Shown here piece after piece: positions 46,601-58,497 of a stretch of 64,000 nucleotides of DNA. The translations under genes and the position numbers were made by a program. Under the pieces are notes generated by a model. The model was not told where the DNA came from. It was given only the letters and a program-made list of their open reading frames with translations, and made no database searches. Where the stretch lies: NCBI RefSeq assembly GCF_020921035.1, contig NC_063157.1, forward strand, positions 23,143,015 through 23,207,014, given 5' to 3'. Source of the stretch: Rhodamnia argentea. Taxonomy: Eukaryota > Streptophyta > Magnoliopsida > Myrtales > Myrtaceae. The stretch's first letter is position 1. Every line of letters starts with the position of its first letter.

Positions 46601-47720
46601 AAATATGAAAATTAGATACGATTAACTTCTATTTTTAGATAAAGGCTAATGTTGAGGCTCAAATGGGCGATGCTGACCAAAAGATGCAAGGCAAACAGGT
46701 GTGACACGTGTCGGGGGAACGGAACGGCTTTTGTTTTTGTCTGAACGTTGGATGAGACTCGAGGTCATCGTCACTCCTACTCAGCCTCCCATCCAGACGA
46801 ATTTCTCAAGTTTATCTGGTCGGACGATCCATGGAAATTTCTAGGAAATTCACAAGCGAAGTGTCTCGATCCAGGCACGGGCCAGTGATTTTGTTCTTTT
46901 TCTCCAAATCCAAGTCGCGATATTCTGCAACGATTTATGCTTTATTCTCTTTCTGCACAGCAGGATGGCGGAATTTTTTTGATAAAGCCGTAGTTATTGG
47001 AGAGAAAAATATTAGCACATGCTCACCATTGATGACGATACGAGATTTGATGATCGATCGCTAGCTACGCTTTTATTCTATGATAAATACGTCATTGTAG
47101 AATGAGCGAGTCTATACATGCTGCACCAAATTGATTCAATTTTCAGATTTAATTATCTCGTCGTATTTGTAATTTTTTGTCGTGAAGTTATGTACCTCTT
47201 TCTTCTACCAGACACTACGCAATAAACTCCAAATTACGATGCTTCCACAATCGGAGGTTGCTTGAGCAATTGGTTTCGTACCGATTTCTTCCACCACGAC
47301 TCCACTCGTAAGCATGGACCCTCTTCGCCTTGTTCTCTCGTTCACTCAAAAGTAATAGCGACCGGCTCCTCCTCTGCACAAGCGCGCGTACAGAGTGGCA
47401 ACTCTTTAAATATCCCAGAAATATGTCATGTCCAAACTTCACGAAGGACTATCAGTCCAAATCACTAAGGTTAATTCTATATATTATGTTTTAACGTGTA
47501 AGAACCCACAACATACATGCGAGAAGATTGTTAAGGAATAGGCTATTCAAGAAGATGATTGCGCACTCAATTTTTAATGCCGATTGGAATTCATAATAAC
47601 AAAGGGTCTGCTAATTATTACCACACAACATTATTATATATCGCATGGAAGTCATCGAAAAGGATTCATATCTCCGTCCAACTTTTTCCTTTCAATGAGA
47701 GAATCCATGCCTTAAGGTTA
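43690..47720. other. AT-rich intergenic DNA with foldback remnants, no gene
   Basis: No coding block supported. 44760-45130 looks like a foldback element related to that at 40552. 45640-45965 carries words ('aaatttctatttcagaagtagaaatttta') resembling the ends of the element near 59490-60065. A 'gtgacacgtgtcgg' (G-box) is at about 46702. Otherwise unremarkable. Confidence 0.35.
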
Positions 47721-49440
47721 AGGCGCGTTTGGTTCAACATTTGCAAGGGAACTTTAGACCTTCAAAACCCTAATGGGATATTTTGACTGTTTAGCGAACC
47801 TTTTTGTGACATCTTTGTCCAAATGCTAGCCTTGATAGGAGCTAAATAGCCTGAATGCCTAAGGTATGTCCTCATCTGCCTTGAACTTTCGGCGCTTTTT
47901 TCCTTCCAAAATTACCCACTAACATGTTCATTTTTCGGGTTTCGCCATCATAAGGAACTCGTCCTTATCTCCAAGGTGCATATGTGAGGCGCCCGTTCGT
48001 CTTCTCCAAGCCGCGGATTTGGGGGCGCTGATGGTGCTGCCGTGCATTGGTACCAATTCATTAGTCCTTTGGAATTTATCCCTGGAAACCAATTCGCGAC
48101 GTGATCTCGCACTTATCCTTCGTCCATGCTTCCTCACTAACCTTTAATATATCGATCCCGAATTTATAGGGGAAAAAAAATATTGGCCAAAACGATAAAA
48201 ATCGACAGCATCACATCTATGGATTTGGAAAACGACAAGCGAAGCGAAGCCCGGTCATTTGAACATGCAGAGACATGTTAGGACCCAAACCAGACAGATC
48301 ACCGTGCATTCGATTGGGGAGCGAAGAGACGATCATCGTCGTCGAAACGCTGCAATTATTTGGTAGAGCCACCAAGTTCAGATAAAAGAGAAAAAGGTCA
48401 CATTATACCCCGCGGGTCTTCTTGACCCACTAAAAGGATTTGATGTGAAGGAGCAATGCAATCAACATGCCTTGACTTTCGCGTCATGTTTTTTTCCCCT
48501 TCCATGTCATATGATGGCCAACAGATCTTAGCAAGACGGTTTCTCTTGCTTGCGCCATTAGGATTTCAGGGTTGAGAGACGGATAAATTCATATCCAGAA
48601 GGATAACATAGGCTCGAATTGGACATTATCAGATGCGGATTAGAGGAGTTTGGTCCGGTAGGATCTCGGTCACATTGTACCTATATCGTGCCGTGACAGG
48701 GCTGCGGGGTGCTGTAAATTACGTGTTTGATGATGTATGCTTTAGGGCCGCGGCACCTTGGAATCGGGCGGCTCAATTTACCAAAAGTTGCAAAAAGACA
48801 GTGTAACTGCAGAGGTGCCCATTGCTACAGCGGTTTAAGATGTTGTAAATTTTCTTACAATCGAATCACTTTATAAGAACAATAACCTAAAATAGGGAGG
48901 GAATGTCGAATCAATATCAGACCTGTGATATGAATGCCAATCTGATCTTGAACTTCTTAATCTTGCCAAATTAGTCTCGAACCTCTACACGTCTCTTCTT
49001 TCCCTTTGTGCGGAAGTTCTCTTACCCCGAAGGTAAAGGGATAAGATTGATTAAGGGAGGGGGGGAAATCAAAAGGAACAAGGAGAAGGGGCCAGACTAT
49101 CTAAAGGGGATGCATTTATACACTGGTATTCAAAATGGGAGTTACTCAATGAAATAATGACCCTAAAGAAGGTACCTTGCATGTGGGTGGGACTCCTACT
49201 TCACAGGCTTTGGTTTTGGTATTCATGAGAATGAAAATGAATCATCACTTCGAAGAAAAGGAAGTTTCCTTCCTTTACATCTTTTATACATAGATGGGCC
49301 TTCCCCTCCCCTTTTTTTTTTTTTTTTTGGTTGGGGGGTGGTGGTTTCAAAAGAGATAGGGTTATTAACATGCTTTTACTATATGTATGAATTGCAAGGG
49401 AGAGCGGTGACATGTGGCCAGAAATCACCGACGTGCATGT
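47721..49440. other. Intergenic, no gene recognised
   Basis: A possible partial foldback end at 47728-47930. Nothing coding identified up to 49440; a poly-T run is at 49311-49328. Confidence 0.3.
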
Positions 49441-50070
49441 TGGCCTTCTTACTAGCACGATTAGTGCTAATATGGACAATTTTTCATAATATCTTTAATA
49501 TTTTTTAATTAATATATATTTTTTATTTTCTTTGTTTTTCTTGTTAAAGTGGTCAGCAAGGGACGCGGGGCCCTCATCGGCCACAGTAAATAATAATTGA
49601 AGAAGAAAAGAGAATGAAAGAAAAAGAAAAAAATATGAAAAATATTAAAATACTATTAAGAAATGTACACGTCGGTGCCGATCGTGCTAGTAGGCGTGCC
49701 GGCACCCATGGCGGCAGTTTTTGGTCAAAATTAGCCGAATGGGCTCAACCGACAAATATTAAAATACTATTAAGAAATGTACACGTCGGCGCCGATCGTG
49801 CTAGTAGGAAGGCCGGCGTCCATGGTAGCGGTTTTTGGCCAAAATTAGCCGAATGAGCTCAACCGACAAATATTAAAATACTATTAAGAAGTGTACACGT
49901 TAGCGCCGATTGTGCTAGTAGGAAGGCCGACGTCCATGGCAGCGGTTTTTGGTCAAAATTAGCCGAATGAGCTCAACTGACAAAACATGAAAATGTTTTA
50001 CGATTCAATTGGCGAAATTAAAATATTTAGGATTGAATTGGCGGAAGTACAACGGATCTAAGACTTTTTG
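49441..50070. repeat. Dispersed foldback repeat family 1 (copy E) with a three-fold ~114-bp tandem
   Basis: The A-rich tract (49600-49640) is followed by three copies of a ~114-bp unit starting 'aaatattaaaatactattaa' at 49639, 49754 and 49868. Each goes on with 'gtacacgt(c/t)(g/a)g(c/t)gccgat', 'tgctagtagg' and 'ttagccgaatg'. The copies differ at few places, so the amplification is fairly recent. The tail 'gattgaattggcggaag' and 'gactttttggataatttcc' matches the other family members. Confidence 0.8.
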
Positions 50071-50950
50071 GATAATTTCCCCGGTTTCACGTTGCTGACT
50101 AACAGGAACGCAAAAGAACATAATTATAATCTGCAATTGGATGGCTCCAGTGCCATTAACTAGCAATTTATCGAGGAGGAAAGGTGGATGAAAGTAGGTA
50201 CAAAGTGCACAAAACGTCAACCTATTGGCTCAACCAACATTTCATACAAGAAAGACGGTTTAACATATTGATAGGTGGCACCACCCACACCCTATTTTGT
50301 GCTGAAAAAATAGCAGCGGAAACTTAGGAAAGTAAAAAAAAAAAAAAAAGCATATGGACTCATTATATCCAGATAATATTTTTTTTGACGAAAATGCCTC
50401 TTTCGTTTCGGGACGGTGAAGTAAGAAAACTGAATTTCCAAAAATAATTGGCCGACAGAGTGGTTGCTTTTAGGAAATTTTTTTTATGAATTATTCACTT
50501 CTCACGAAATAAACGGAACATATAGGTGCGTTTGTTTGGTGAAAAAGCTCCAAAAATGAACTGATTGAGTTGATCGGAAAAATTCATCGGTAGAAATATT
50601 TTTCTTAGAAATAACAATTTATGAAAAAATATTTTTGTGAGCGATAAAAATATTTTTGATTCGTTTATATTTTTAACTAATACAAACGATAATTTTTCAA
50701 AAAATATTTTTAAAATTTTTAATGTTGATCGGTCATCAGATATCTACAAAAAGCACTATCATTTCTTCTTAACTACGGACCGCTCATCGCTAGCACGAGG
50801 GGCCCACGACGTGATCTCACTTACCCCCTCGACCAGGAGGGCAGAGACGACGGCGTTTTTACTCCCGTGGTGAGGAAAGGGACGCCGTTCGCTGCCCACT
50901 TCGTTACGTTTAAGAATGCGGAGGGAGGTTTCGTAACTGGGCTCGACGCG
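50071..50950. other. Intergenic / promoter-distal region of the large RING gene
   Basis: AT-rich with a possible foldback stretch at 50510-50750. No gene. It becomes GC-richer from 50780 as the promoter of the next gene starts. Confidence 0.35.
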
Positions 50951-51016
50951 GGACACGTGGCAGGCCGCAGTGGCCCCCGTGAGGGACACGTGGCAGGCCG
51001 CAGTGGCCCCCGTGAG
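50951..51016 (+). promoter_or_regulatory. Exact 33-bp tandem duplication carrying two G-box/ABRE motifs
   Basis: Two identical 33-bp units, 50951-50983 and 50984-51016, each starting GGACACGTGGCAGG. Each unit has one ACACGTGGC motif (CACGTG G-box overlapping ACGTGGC ABRE core). About 1.2 kb upstream of the large RING gene ATG and about 200 bp before its probable 5' UTR. Two adjacent ABRE-type sites could give ABA or bZIP/PIF control. Confidence 0.8.
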
Positions 51017-51181
51017 GTGATATTATAGACGTTAGTGTTACGGCAAAATTTAAGGGGAACGGTGACGTGTCCCCTTCCATTTAATATTTCCAAATCGCCG
51101 CTCATCTCTCCTTCTCCCTCTCCCTCTCTCTCTCTCTAAAAACCTTCTTCAAAGTTTTCGTTGCCCATTTTGACATCTCTC

Positions 51182-51186
<5 letters not shown>

Positions 51187-51220
<34 letters not shown>
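51187..51220. repeat. (CT)n tract in the probable 5' UTR of the large RING gene
   Basis: About 16 CT units, with another shorter CT tract at about 51105-51138. CT-rich leaders are common near plant transcription starts. The first 5' UTR exon may end at 51291 ('ggaag|gtacag') with an acceptor at about 52188, giving a ~0.9-kb leader intron; this is inferred. Confidence 0.7.
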
Positions 51221-51222
<2 letters not shown>

Positions 51223-52222
51223 CGTAGCTTTCTGCCCGGCTTAGGGTTTTCGTTTCTTTGCTTCGAATTCAAAGAAGAGAGAGCTCGGAAGGTACAGATT
51301 TTCCTATTTGCTCCAAAATGTGTGTAGTTTTTGCAGAATTTGTTCTGTTTATGAATTCGGGGATATATGTCGTTGGGTGGGTTTTTCTTTTCTCTTTTTT
51401 AACCAGTGAGGAAGCTCCGATCCGTTTTCGTGATTTGGAGACCCTTTTTTGATGTCGGTTTGATGATAATAGCTTGTTTCCTCATAGGTTCTTGATTATG
51501 AGATAGAGAAGCGGGGCGGGGGGAGGAAAAGTGATGGACTTGATCTGTTTTCGTCTGTTGATTTGGGATTTCTGGATTGTTATGAGGTTAGGAAACTCGA
51601 GATGCCTTGGTGTCGAGCTCTTTCGATGGGCCTGATCTTTTTCAAGGCTTTCTCCCTGCTAGATTTGCGAATTTGGGACAAATCTGGGCTTCCGAGGTTC
51701 GATTTATTGTTCTTAGAATTATTGTCCTGTAGCAGCATAGTATATCGGAGTTAAGTTTCCCATGGTCTGGATTTTGAGTGGTTATTTTGATTCTCTTTGG
51801 TCCATTCTTCTTTGGGGTGTTGAAGGAGGGATTTTCCTTTTTTATTTTAGTTTTGTTGTGTTCTGTGAATCTTTTACTCAAGTTGTGCAAGCACTTGTAA
51901 CATAGGATTGCTTGTAGAATGTCAAACTGAACAATTAATGCCGTACGGAAAGATAATTATTACCTCTGATGATTAAAAAGTGTGCATGTATCTCCAGCTC
52001 GAGGACTGCATCTAATCTCCTCTGGCGTTTGTACAGTGAAGTTTGTTGATCGTCTGGTCTCTGATGGTCTTCATGACAAGTTGTAGACGATAAGGAGCTC
52101 TAATCTGGGATGCAATCACCTTATTCTGAAGGAATCCTCTGCTGGGATATAATTCCCCAATTCGTGCGCTTTTTATGCATTTGCAGCAGATGGGTTGAAG
52201 GGTCTGATTTTTAGTTAGGAAG

Positions 52223-55200
52223 ATGGCTATTGCGGGTCTGCACAATGTTCCAGTGCTTGATTCTTCTTTCCTCAGAGATTCTCAATCTCCAGCATCTAGG
52301 GGACAGGTTGACCATGGGATGTCAGGAACTCGGGCGTCCTCCATCCTGCAAATGTGGCGGGAGCTCGAGGATGAACATGCAGTGAGTCGTCAAGAGAGAA
52401 TCGGTGAAGGATTGATACATGAAGCAAGTGATATTTTGACTAATGATCTCTCAAGTATCAATAGTTTTGAAAGTCACATTGAAGAAGGTGAGAGTGATGT
52501 GGCTGAGAATGGGAATGAGTCTGGAACATGGTCTGACAGTCAAGCTGCGTCACAAAGTGAGACTTTGGAAAACAACAATCTCAGCCCGGAGCATTCTTCT
52601 GATTTTGGAGAATCCGAAAGAGAAAGAGTGAGGAAAATATTTCGTGAATGGATGAACAGTGGTGTTAGAGAGTGCGCATCCAATATTTCTCACATTACCG
52701 ATCATCCAAGGGCACAATGGCTTGGGGAAACTGAGCAGGAGAGGGTTAGAATAATAAGGGAGTGGGTACAGATAAATAGTCAGAGAGGTCCTTGTGGTGA
52801 CAGCAGAGAAGAACAGGCCGCTGAAATTGGTGCTCAAATTGAACGAGCGCGTGATGGCTTGCTTGTGAATGAAAGTGAAGTCCGAGTTGACAATGTCAGG
52901 CGAGGCATTCGCAGGGTATGTGGCAGGCAGGTTCTGCTTGACATGTTGAAGAAATCAGAGATAGAAAGGCAAAGAGAGATCCAGGGGTTACTGCAGCAGC
53001 AGCCGGTTTCGCAATTTGCTCATCGCAACCGCATTCAGGTGCATATAGTGTATCTCTGTTGGAAGTTTTGCTCTTAATATCTTAGTTTCTAGATGTCAAT
53101 ATCGACGCTTTGCATTTTTCCATTCATGAGTTTTGAATTGATAACATAGTGGTACAGATTGGAAATTGCACTCATTAGTTATTCCTTTGCTGGAGCATTA
53201 GCTGTTGCTTTTCAACCTTTTTGATGAGCGAGAACTTGTTTATTATATGTAGACAGGACTAACAATGCCTTGTTTGATTGATCTACTCTGTTTTCTGAGT
53301 CTACGAAGCTTGGTGAAGCAAATAAGCACCCATGTCTTACTCTTGCTCTTCTTTTTTGCATTCATTGCATTCTTCCCATGTCAAAACTGTGGAAGTAGAA
53401 AATCTGAACCTTGTTGCATAGCTGGCGTTTTTCTGAGATTAACTGACGTACTGTGTGGTCATGTGTAGTCATTGCTTAGGGGTAGATTTTTGCAAAATGG
53501 GAGGAGAGTGAATGAAGGAACCAGTTCCCTGGCAGCTAGCGAACTAGGATTATTAAGGAAAAGACAGACGGTTTCTGGTCTCAGGTATGTTGCCTTGTCT
53601 TGAGTGCTTTATGAACTTTAGATTTATGTCCCTTGAACTTGGAGCCAGTAATTAAATAGTTTGAACATTCCCAATTCTTATTCCTGGTATATTTCCCCTC
53701 ATTTATGAATCAGGGAAGGATTTCTTTCCAGATTGGACAACTCTGTCAGTGGTGAAGTGAGCACCGACTTTGATAGCTCTTCTAGCAGTGAAATCAATGA
53801 TAATCAGCACGGGCATGGTGGCCCAAATAATTTGCCCCTGGTCGTGGATGATAATCTTGAAGGAGCTGGGCCTTCTGATGCTGAAAGAAACAGTCATGAG
53901 TTGTCACATGGTAGAGATAATTCAGGATCCATTAATCAAGAAATTGGATCTGTGGATGTTGCTGAAGAAGGGCAGGTTGAAGTGCTTGCAAATGTGTCAC
54001 AAGACAGGCAACAGCCAGTTGTTGCTCAATTGACTGATGTGGGTGGTGGTCAGGCAGATAGTTACTTGCATGAAAGTGGTGATCGGTCACCCAATGAAAT
54101 TGGGCAAATCCCAAACTGTGCTTCTTCACATCAGATAGGTGGATTAGAACGTACCATTGGTGATGAGGCTGGATCCATTGCTAACACTGAAGAAAGGCCA
54201 GAGGCAGGACTTGTAAATGAGTTCAGGGATAGTCAAATGTCAGTCATTGCTGGATCAACTGATATGGTTTTTGGAGAGGTCAATGAAAGTAGTGATGGAT
54301 CATCTACAGATTTGCAGATTGAATCTGAAGAACCTACTCCTTTGGATCAAGTAAGCGAAATACTCTATTGTCCTTCTGAGACGCTTAGAGGGGGAAACTC
54401 TGTCCATACTTCATTGGAACAGACAAGTTCTTTTGATGAAAATGCTGCTGAAAATGTAAGATGGCGAGTTTCAGCCGTCCAAGTTCAAGATTGGCGAGAA
54501 AGCCGCTCGGGAAATGAAGGGAGGGATCTCCATGAAGCAGGTGCCCAATCTAATGGACAAATTGGCAGTGTTGGTGAGGTTTTTGATGAATCTAGTGAAT
54601 GGTTGCAAGACCAAGATGCAAATGAAGACATGGAAGGTAGTCCTCAAATGGAGTTTGGGGTTGGAAATGGGATGGATAGTGTCCAAGAGGATGGGCAGAG
54701 TTGGTCTGAAGGTCATTCTGAGCGGGGAGATGTTTCCAGTGGTAGAGTTGGCACATTTTATGTACCGGATGATGATAATGTGTATAGCACAGAACTCAGG
54801 GAACTTGTGAGTAGGTAAGAATTTTCTTTAACAGTAGTTTTGTGTTTTCTTGGCACTTATAGTGGGAATTAAAAGATGACAGAAATTATGATGGTGCGCA
54901 GGAGGAGTGTTTCTAATCTTCTTCACAGTAGATTTCGTGAGAGTCTTGACCAACTGATACAATCATATGTCGAAAGGCAAGGTCAAGCTTCTGCAGATTG
55001 GGAGTTGCATGGTACATCTCCTACTCCTGCAACTGCAGAGGAGGAGTTGGAGCAGATTAGTAGAGAAAATGATGCTCAGATGGATGCTGTTGAGAACCCC
55101 TCATTTTCCCTACCACCATTTCCACCGCCCTCAATTCAGTCACGCTGGGATGAGGACTTGCACCGTGATGGTTGGCCACAGCATGACATTCATCAAAATC

Positions 55201-56574
55201 TGGGAGTTGTATGTTGTTTTTCTGATTCAATCTTGGAACTTTCATTTTTTTAATGTCATTGACATAAACACAATTTCTCTGTTAGGTCTAGCTGTATCCT
55301 CCTGTTTGTTTTTTATTTTTATTTTTTTTATGTTTATATATTTTTAATGTTCAGAGCAGATAATACATGACCTTGCATGGTTTCCAGTTCTACATTACTA
55401 CATTGTGTTGGTTTTATTGCATTTCTTAGATGCGGAGAGGGTTTCCACCCTTGGCTCTGGAAATGCAAAATAGTTGGCCTGGACAAGATTTGTCGTAAGG
55501 CCGGATCAGGATCTTCACAAAACTTTCAAATTTCTCTATACCTGAACGTTTAGTGAAAACTGAAAACTTGTTTATCATTTCTTTTTTACAAACTTTGATG
55601 ATAAGCTCATGTTTTAGAAAAGAGGAGGTGCCTTCTAATTTTGAGAATTGCTACTTAAAAATAAACGTCAATTTTTTTCTTGTTGAAGTTTGAGCATTTT
55701 TATTCTGTTGCTCTTCTTCATTTTCAATGGATATATGGATGTTTGAGCTGTTGTGTCGTGATATTTCAGATTAGTTGCACCTTTTAGCATTCTCTAAATT
55801 TGTGGACTTGTGGCAGGAATGGGACATCATTAATGATTTGAGGGTGGACATGGCTCGGCTTCAGCAGCGGATGAATAATATGCAGAGGATGCTTGAGGCT
55901 TGCATGGACATGCAACTCGAGTTGCAACGTTCAATTAAGCAAGAAGTGTCAGCCGCACTAAATCGCCCAGCTGGCTCTCAAGGTTTGCATTTTCTGAGAT
56001 CACAGTTGCTCAGATATTTGGTGTTTTCCCTCCACCAAATCTTTTTCAGCATATGAAACAGGAGGTTCCTTCTTTTCTTCATAGGTTTATATTCTTGAGG
56101 TAGATACTGTGTTGTCCTTAAATGCTTTAGAAGCCGATAGGCCTATTTGGCCTGCAAATTGGGACATTTTCCATCTTCATCTTCAATGGTCAAGCAATTC
56201 TCATGTCATTTTGTCTGTTGCAGGTGCATGTGAAGGCAGTCTCGTGGATGACGAATCTAGGTGGGATTCTGTGAGAAAAGGAATTTGCTGCATATGTCAC
56301 AACAACAACATTGATTCTTTATTGTACAGGTGGCCACCTAAGTCTGATCTTCCCCATGCAGATTTGGGGCAATCTCACCATCAATAAATTGGATGATTTG
56401 AGCTCATTTTTCCCCCAATCCCCTGTTACTTTGCTTATTTAAATGCTGTGTTGCAGATGCGGTCACATGTGCACGTGCTCCAAATGTGCGAATGACTTAG
56501 TTCAGTGTCAGGGGAAGTGCCCAATGTGCCGGGCACCCGTTGTTGAGGTTATACGTGCTTATTTTATTTCATAG
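52223..56574 (+). CDS. Large RING (C3HC4) E3 ligase-like protein
   Basis: Seven exons: 52223-53038, 53469-53584, 53714-54814, 54902-55208, 55817-55982, 56224-56329, 56457-56574; GT-AG throughout; sum 2730 nt, 909 aa. Similar in design to a family of large plant RING/U-box proteins (Arabidopsis At5g04460 type) with unknown substrates. Regions: short N-terminus ([20 protein letters not shown]), several '[15 protein letters not shown]' / '[15 protein letters not shown]' repeats and an '[20 protein letters not shown]' block in exon 1; a long acidic Ser/Gly/Asn-rich, disordered exon 3; a '[20 protein letters not shown]' block; a coiled coil ([20 protein letters not shown]); and the C-terminal RING ([10 protein letters not shown] ... 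[12 protein letters not shown] ... [18 protein letters not shown]). A '[13 protein letters not shown]' cassette at 55431-55493 is flanked by splice-like signals but its phase does not fit; I left it out. Confidence 0.92.
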
Positions 56575-57711
56575 CTGCAAGGCGAGGAAGGCAGATAATC
56601 ACATTACCGACAACGACAATCCTTGCGCCCGCTCAAGACTCTCCTTCAGGTATTTGTTCTTTCAGAGGCTCTTGTGCACCATCTCTACAAGAATCAATGA
56701 TTGTGTAAATTGCACTGAAAGAGTTCACCCGTAAATCGAAATGCCAAGCAAGAATGTTTTGATGAGTCGGGCAAGACGGTGGTACCTGGGACGGTGGTTG
56801 TGAAAAAGTCTGTCTCATTCATGGTGGCAAATTGAATCTAGTTCTGGCTACATTCATATTTCTCAGAGTTGAATCAGATTCGTGGTGATTCTGTCATCCT
56901 GTGCAGGTTTTCGAGAACCGAGGTTGATGCTTGACAGACAGGTGAGGGCTGTGATAGGCTGGGAGTTCAATAATGTCTTCTTTAGCTTCACACTTTATCT
57001 CTATCGATGCCACTAACGGTTGGGTTCAGTACAGAGAGCCCCCAAAAAAAAAAAAAAATTATCAAAGAGATTGGTTATAGTCTGTAAGAAGGTGGAGTGT
57101 GCAAGCATCGATCCCCAAATAATCATAGAATTGAATTTGCCCCTCACTCTTTGAAGCTATTCTTTTGGACATTATTTGACTTTGTCACGAAACGATGTAT
57201 TATATTTAACTTATGAGGGTGTTGACAAGATCAATAGTTGCTTTGCCTTCATCTTTCTTTGGTCCATCAATAGTTCGGATTGTCCACGCCAATCCCGTCC
57301 CGTGCCGGTTTGTAGATCCTGGAGATGGCTGCGTAGCCCGCTATGGCCTGAACGAGCCCTCAACTCATTGCCTTTGTGCGCTTGGCTAGGGCTGTTGGGG
57401 CATGCCCAGGCCCCGCTCGCTCGTGATCAGGTCTACTAGCTGTACTCAAGCTGAAAAGGTCTCTGAAATTGGGCAATTCATGTGTTGCGACTTGCGCAGA
57501 TGTCATTAATATGAGACGCTATCGTCAAGAATTTTATTTTGACGAATTCATTCAAGTATAGTTGTGCTAATGTAGAGACCGATGAGTGTATAATCCAAGT
57601 ATGCAAAAATTCTACAACCAGTTTTACATTTCCTCTACAGTATCTGTACATCCACACGTGCGAGAAACACCTGTACGGCCCCACACCTGCCAACCCTCAA
57701 CCCACCCACCT
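56575..57711. other. Spacer between two convergent RING genes
   Basis: Probable 3' UTRs of the large RING gene (plus) and the ATL gene (minus). No further gene. A poly-A run is at 57042-57058. Confidence 0.4.
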
Positions 57712-58497
57712 TCAGAAAGTCATGGTCCTCTGCAAGGAACGCCCCTCCCCTGAGCTCGACCAACTACTGCTCCTCCGCACGCTCAATCCTTCCCCTCCAC
57801 CGTCCCTGATCTCCAGACACGTGTCGGCGCTCGCCACCGTCGATCTACCCTCGCGCGCCTCTGTGCTCTGCGCCGCACTCGACCCTTCTGCCCCAGCGGC
57901 TTTCGCCCTCCCCGTCGCTCCCGTCAACCGGGCGTCCCTGCAAACGGGGCACGACGGGTGGGCGCAGAGCCACCGGTCTATGCACTCCGCGTGGAACACG
58001 TGCGAGCACCACGGGATGGCCTTCACCACCTCCTCCGCCTCGAAGTCTCTGAGGCACACGGCGCAATCCGCCTGGTACTTCGCGACCTCCTCGCCGTAGG
58101 CGAACGCCGGCAGTGACCGGATGACGACAGGGTCGAGGCCCTTGCGCCCCGCCGAGCACGACGGGCGTTCCCGCGGCCCCCGGGGATAGTACGGTGGGCT
58201 TGGCCCAGCCGGGTCGCGGCGGAGGCGGCGGCGGCGGGAGGCTACGGCGGCTTCGGAGCCCACGGCTAAGCGGCGGATGTAGAGGGAGAAGAAGCCCATG
58301 AAGAATATGGCGGTGAGGAGGACGAGGACGGTGAGGCCGACGGAGGAGTCGAAGGGGGCGTGCGTTAGGGGCGGCAGCAGGGGTTTGATGGTGGATGCTG
58401 AGGGTGGCGCCGCGGCGGAGGTGGAGGGGGGTTGGAGGAGGGGTGGCGGGTCGTCTTCGTAGGGGAGGCGGAGGAGCTTGCGGAAGTGGGGCTCCAT
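57712..58497 (-). CDS. ATL-type RING-H2 E3 ubiquitin ligase
   Basis: Intronless, 261 aa, as usual for the ATL family. Low-complexity Pro/Ala N-terminus, one membrane segment at about residues 52-74 (VGLTVLVLLTAIFFMGFFSL), a basic stretch, the GLD signature (GLDPVVIRSLPAFAY), then the RING-H2 finger: CAVCLRDFEAEEVVKAIPWC, HVFHAECIDRWLC, CPVC. The conserved Pro before the second Cys pair and the DRWL motif are present. The Ser-rich C-terminus ends LQRTMTF. ATLs are membrane E3 ligases that often respond fast to elicitors or sugar/nitrogen signals; its target is unknown. It converges with the large RING gene at its 3' side. Confidence 0.95.
   Translation of the reverse strand: MEPHFRKLLRLPYEDDPPPLLQPPSTSAAAPPSASTIKPLLPPLTHAPFDSSVGLTVLVLLTAIFFMGFFSLYIRRLAVGSEAAVASRRRRLRRDPAGPSPPYYPRGPRERPSCSAGRKGLDPVVIRSLPAFAYGEEVAKYQADCAVCLRDFEAEEVVKAIPWCSHVFHAECIDRWLCAHPSCPVCRDARLTGATGRAKAAGAEGSSAAQSTEAREGRSTVASADTCLEIRDGGGEGLSVRRSSSWSSSGEGRSLQRTMTF

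Noticed and set aside
49639-49980. Three spaced repeats considered as a CRISPR-like array
   Set aside because: Units are head-to-tail copies with no unique spacers, in a plant transposon.
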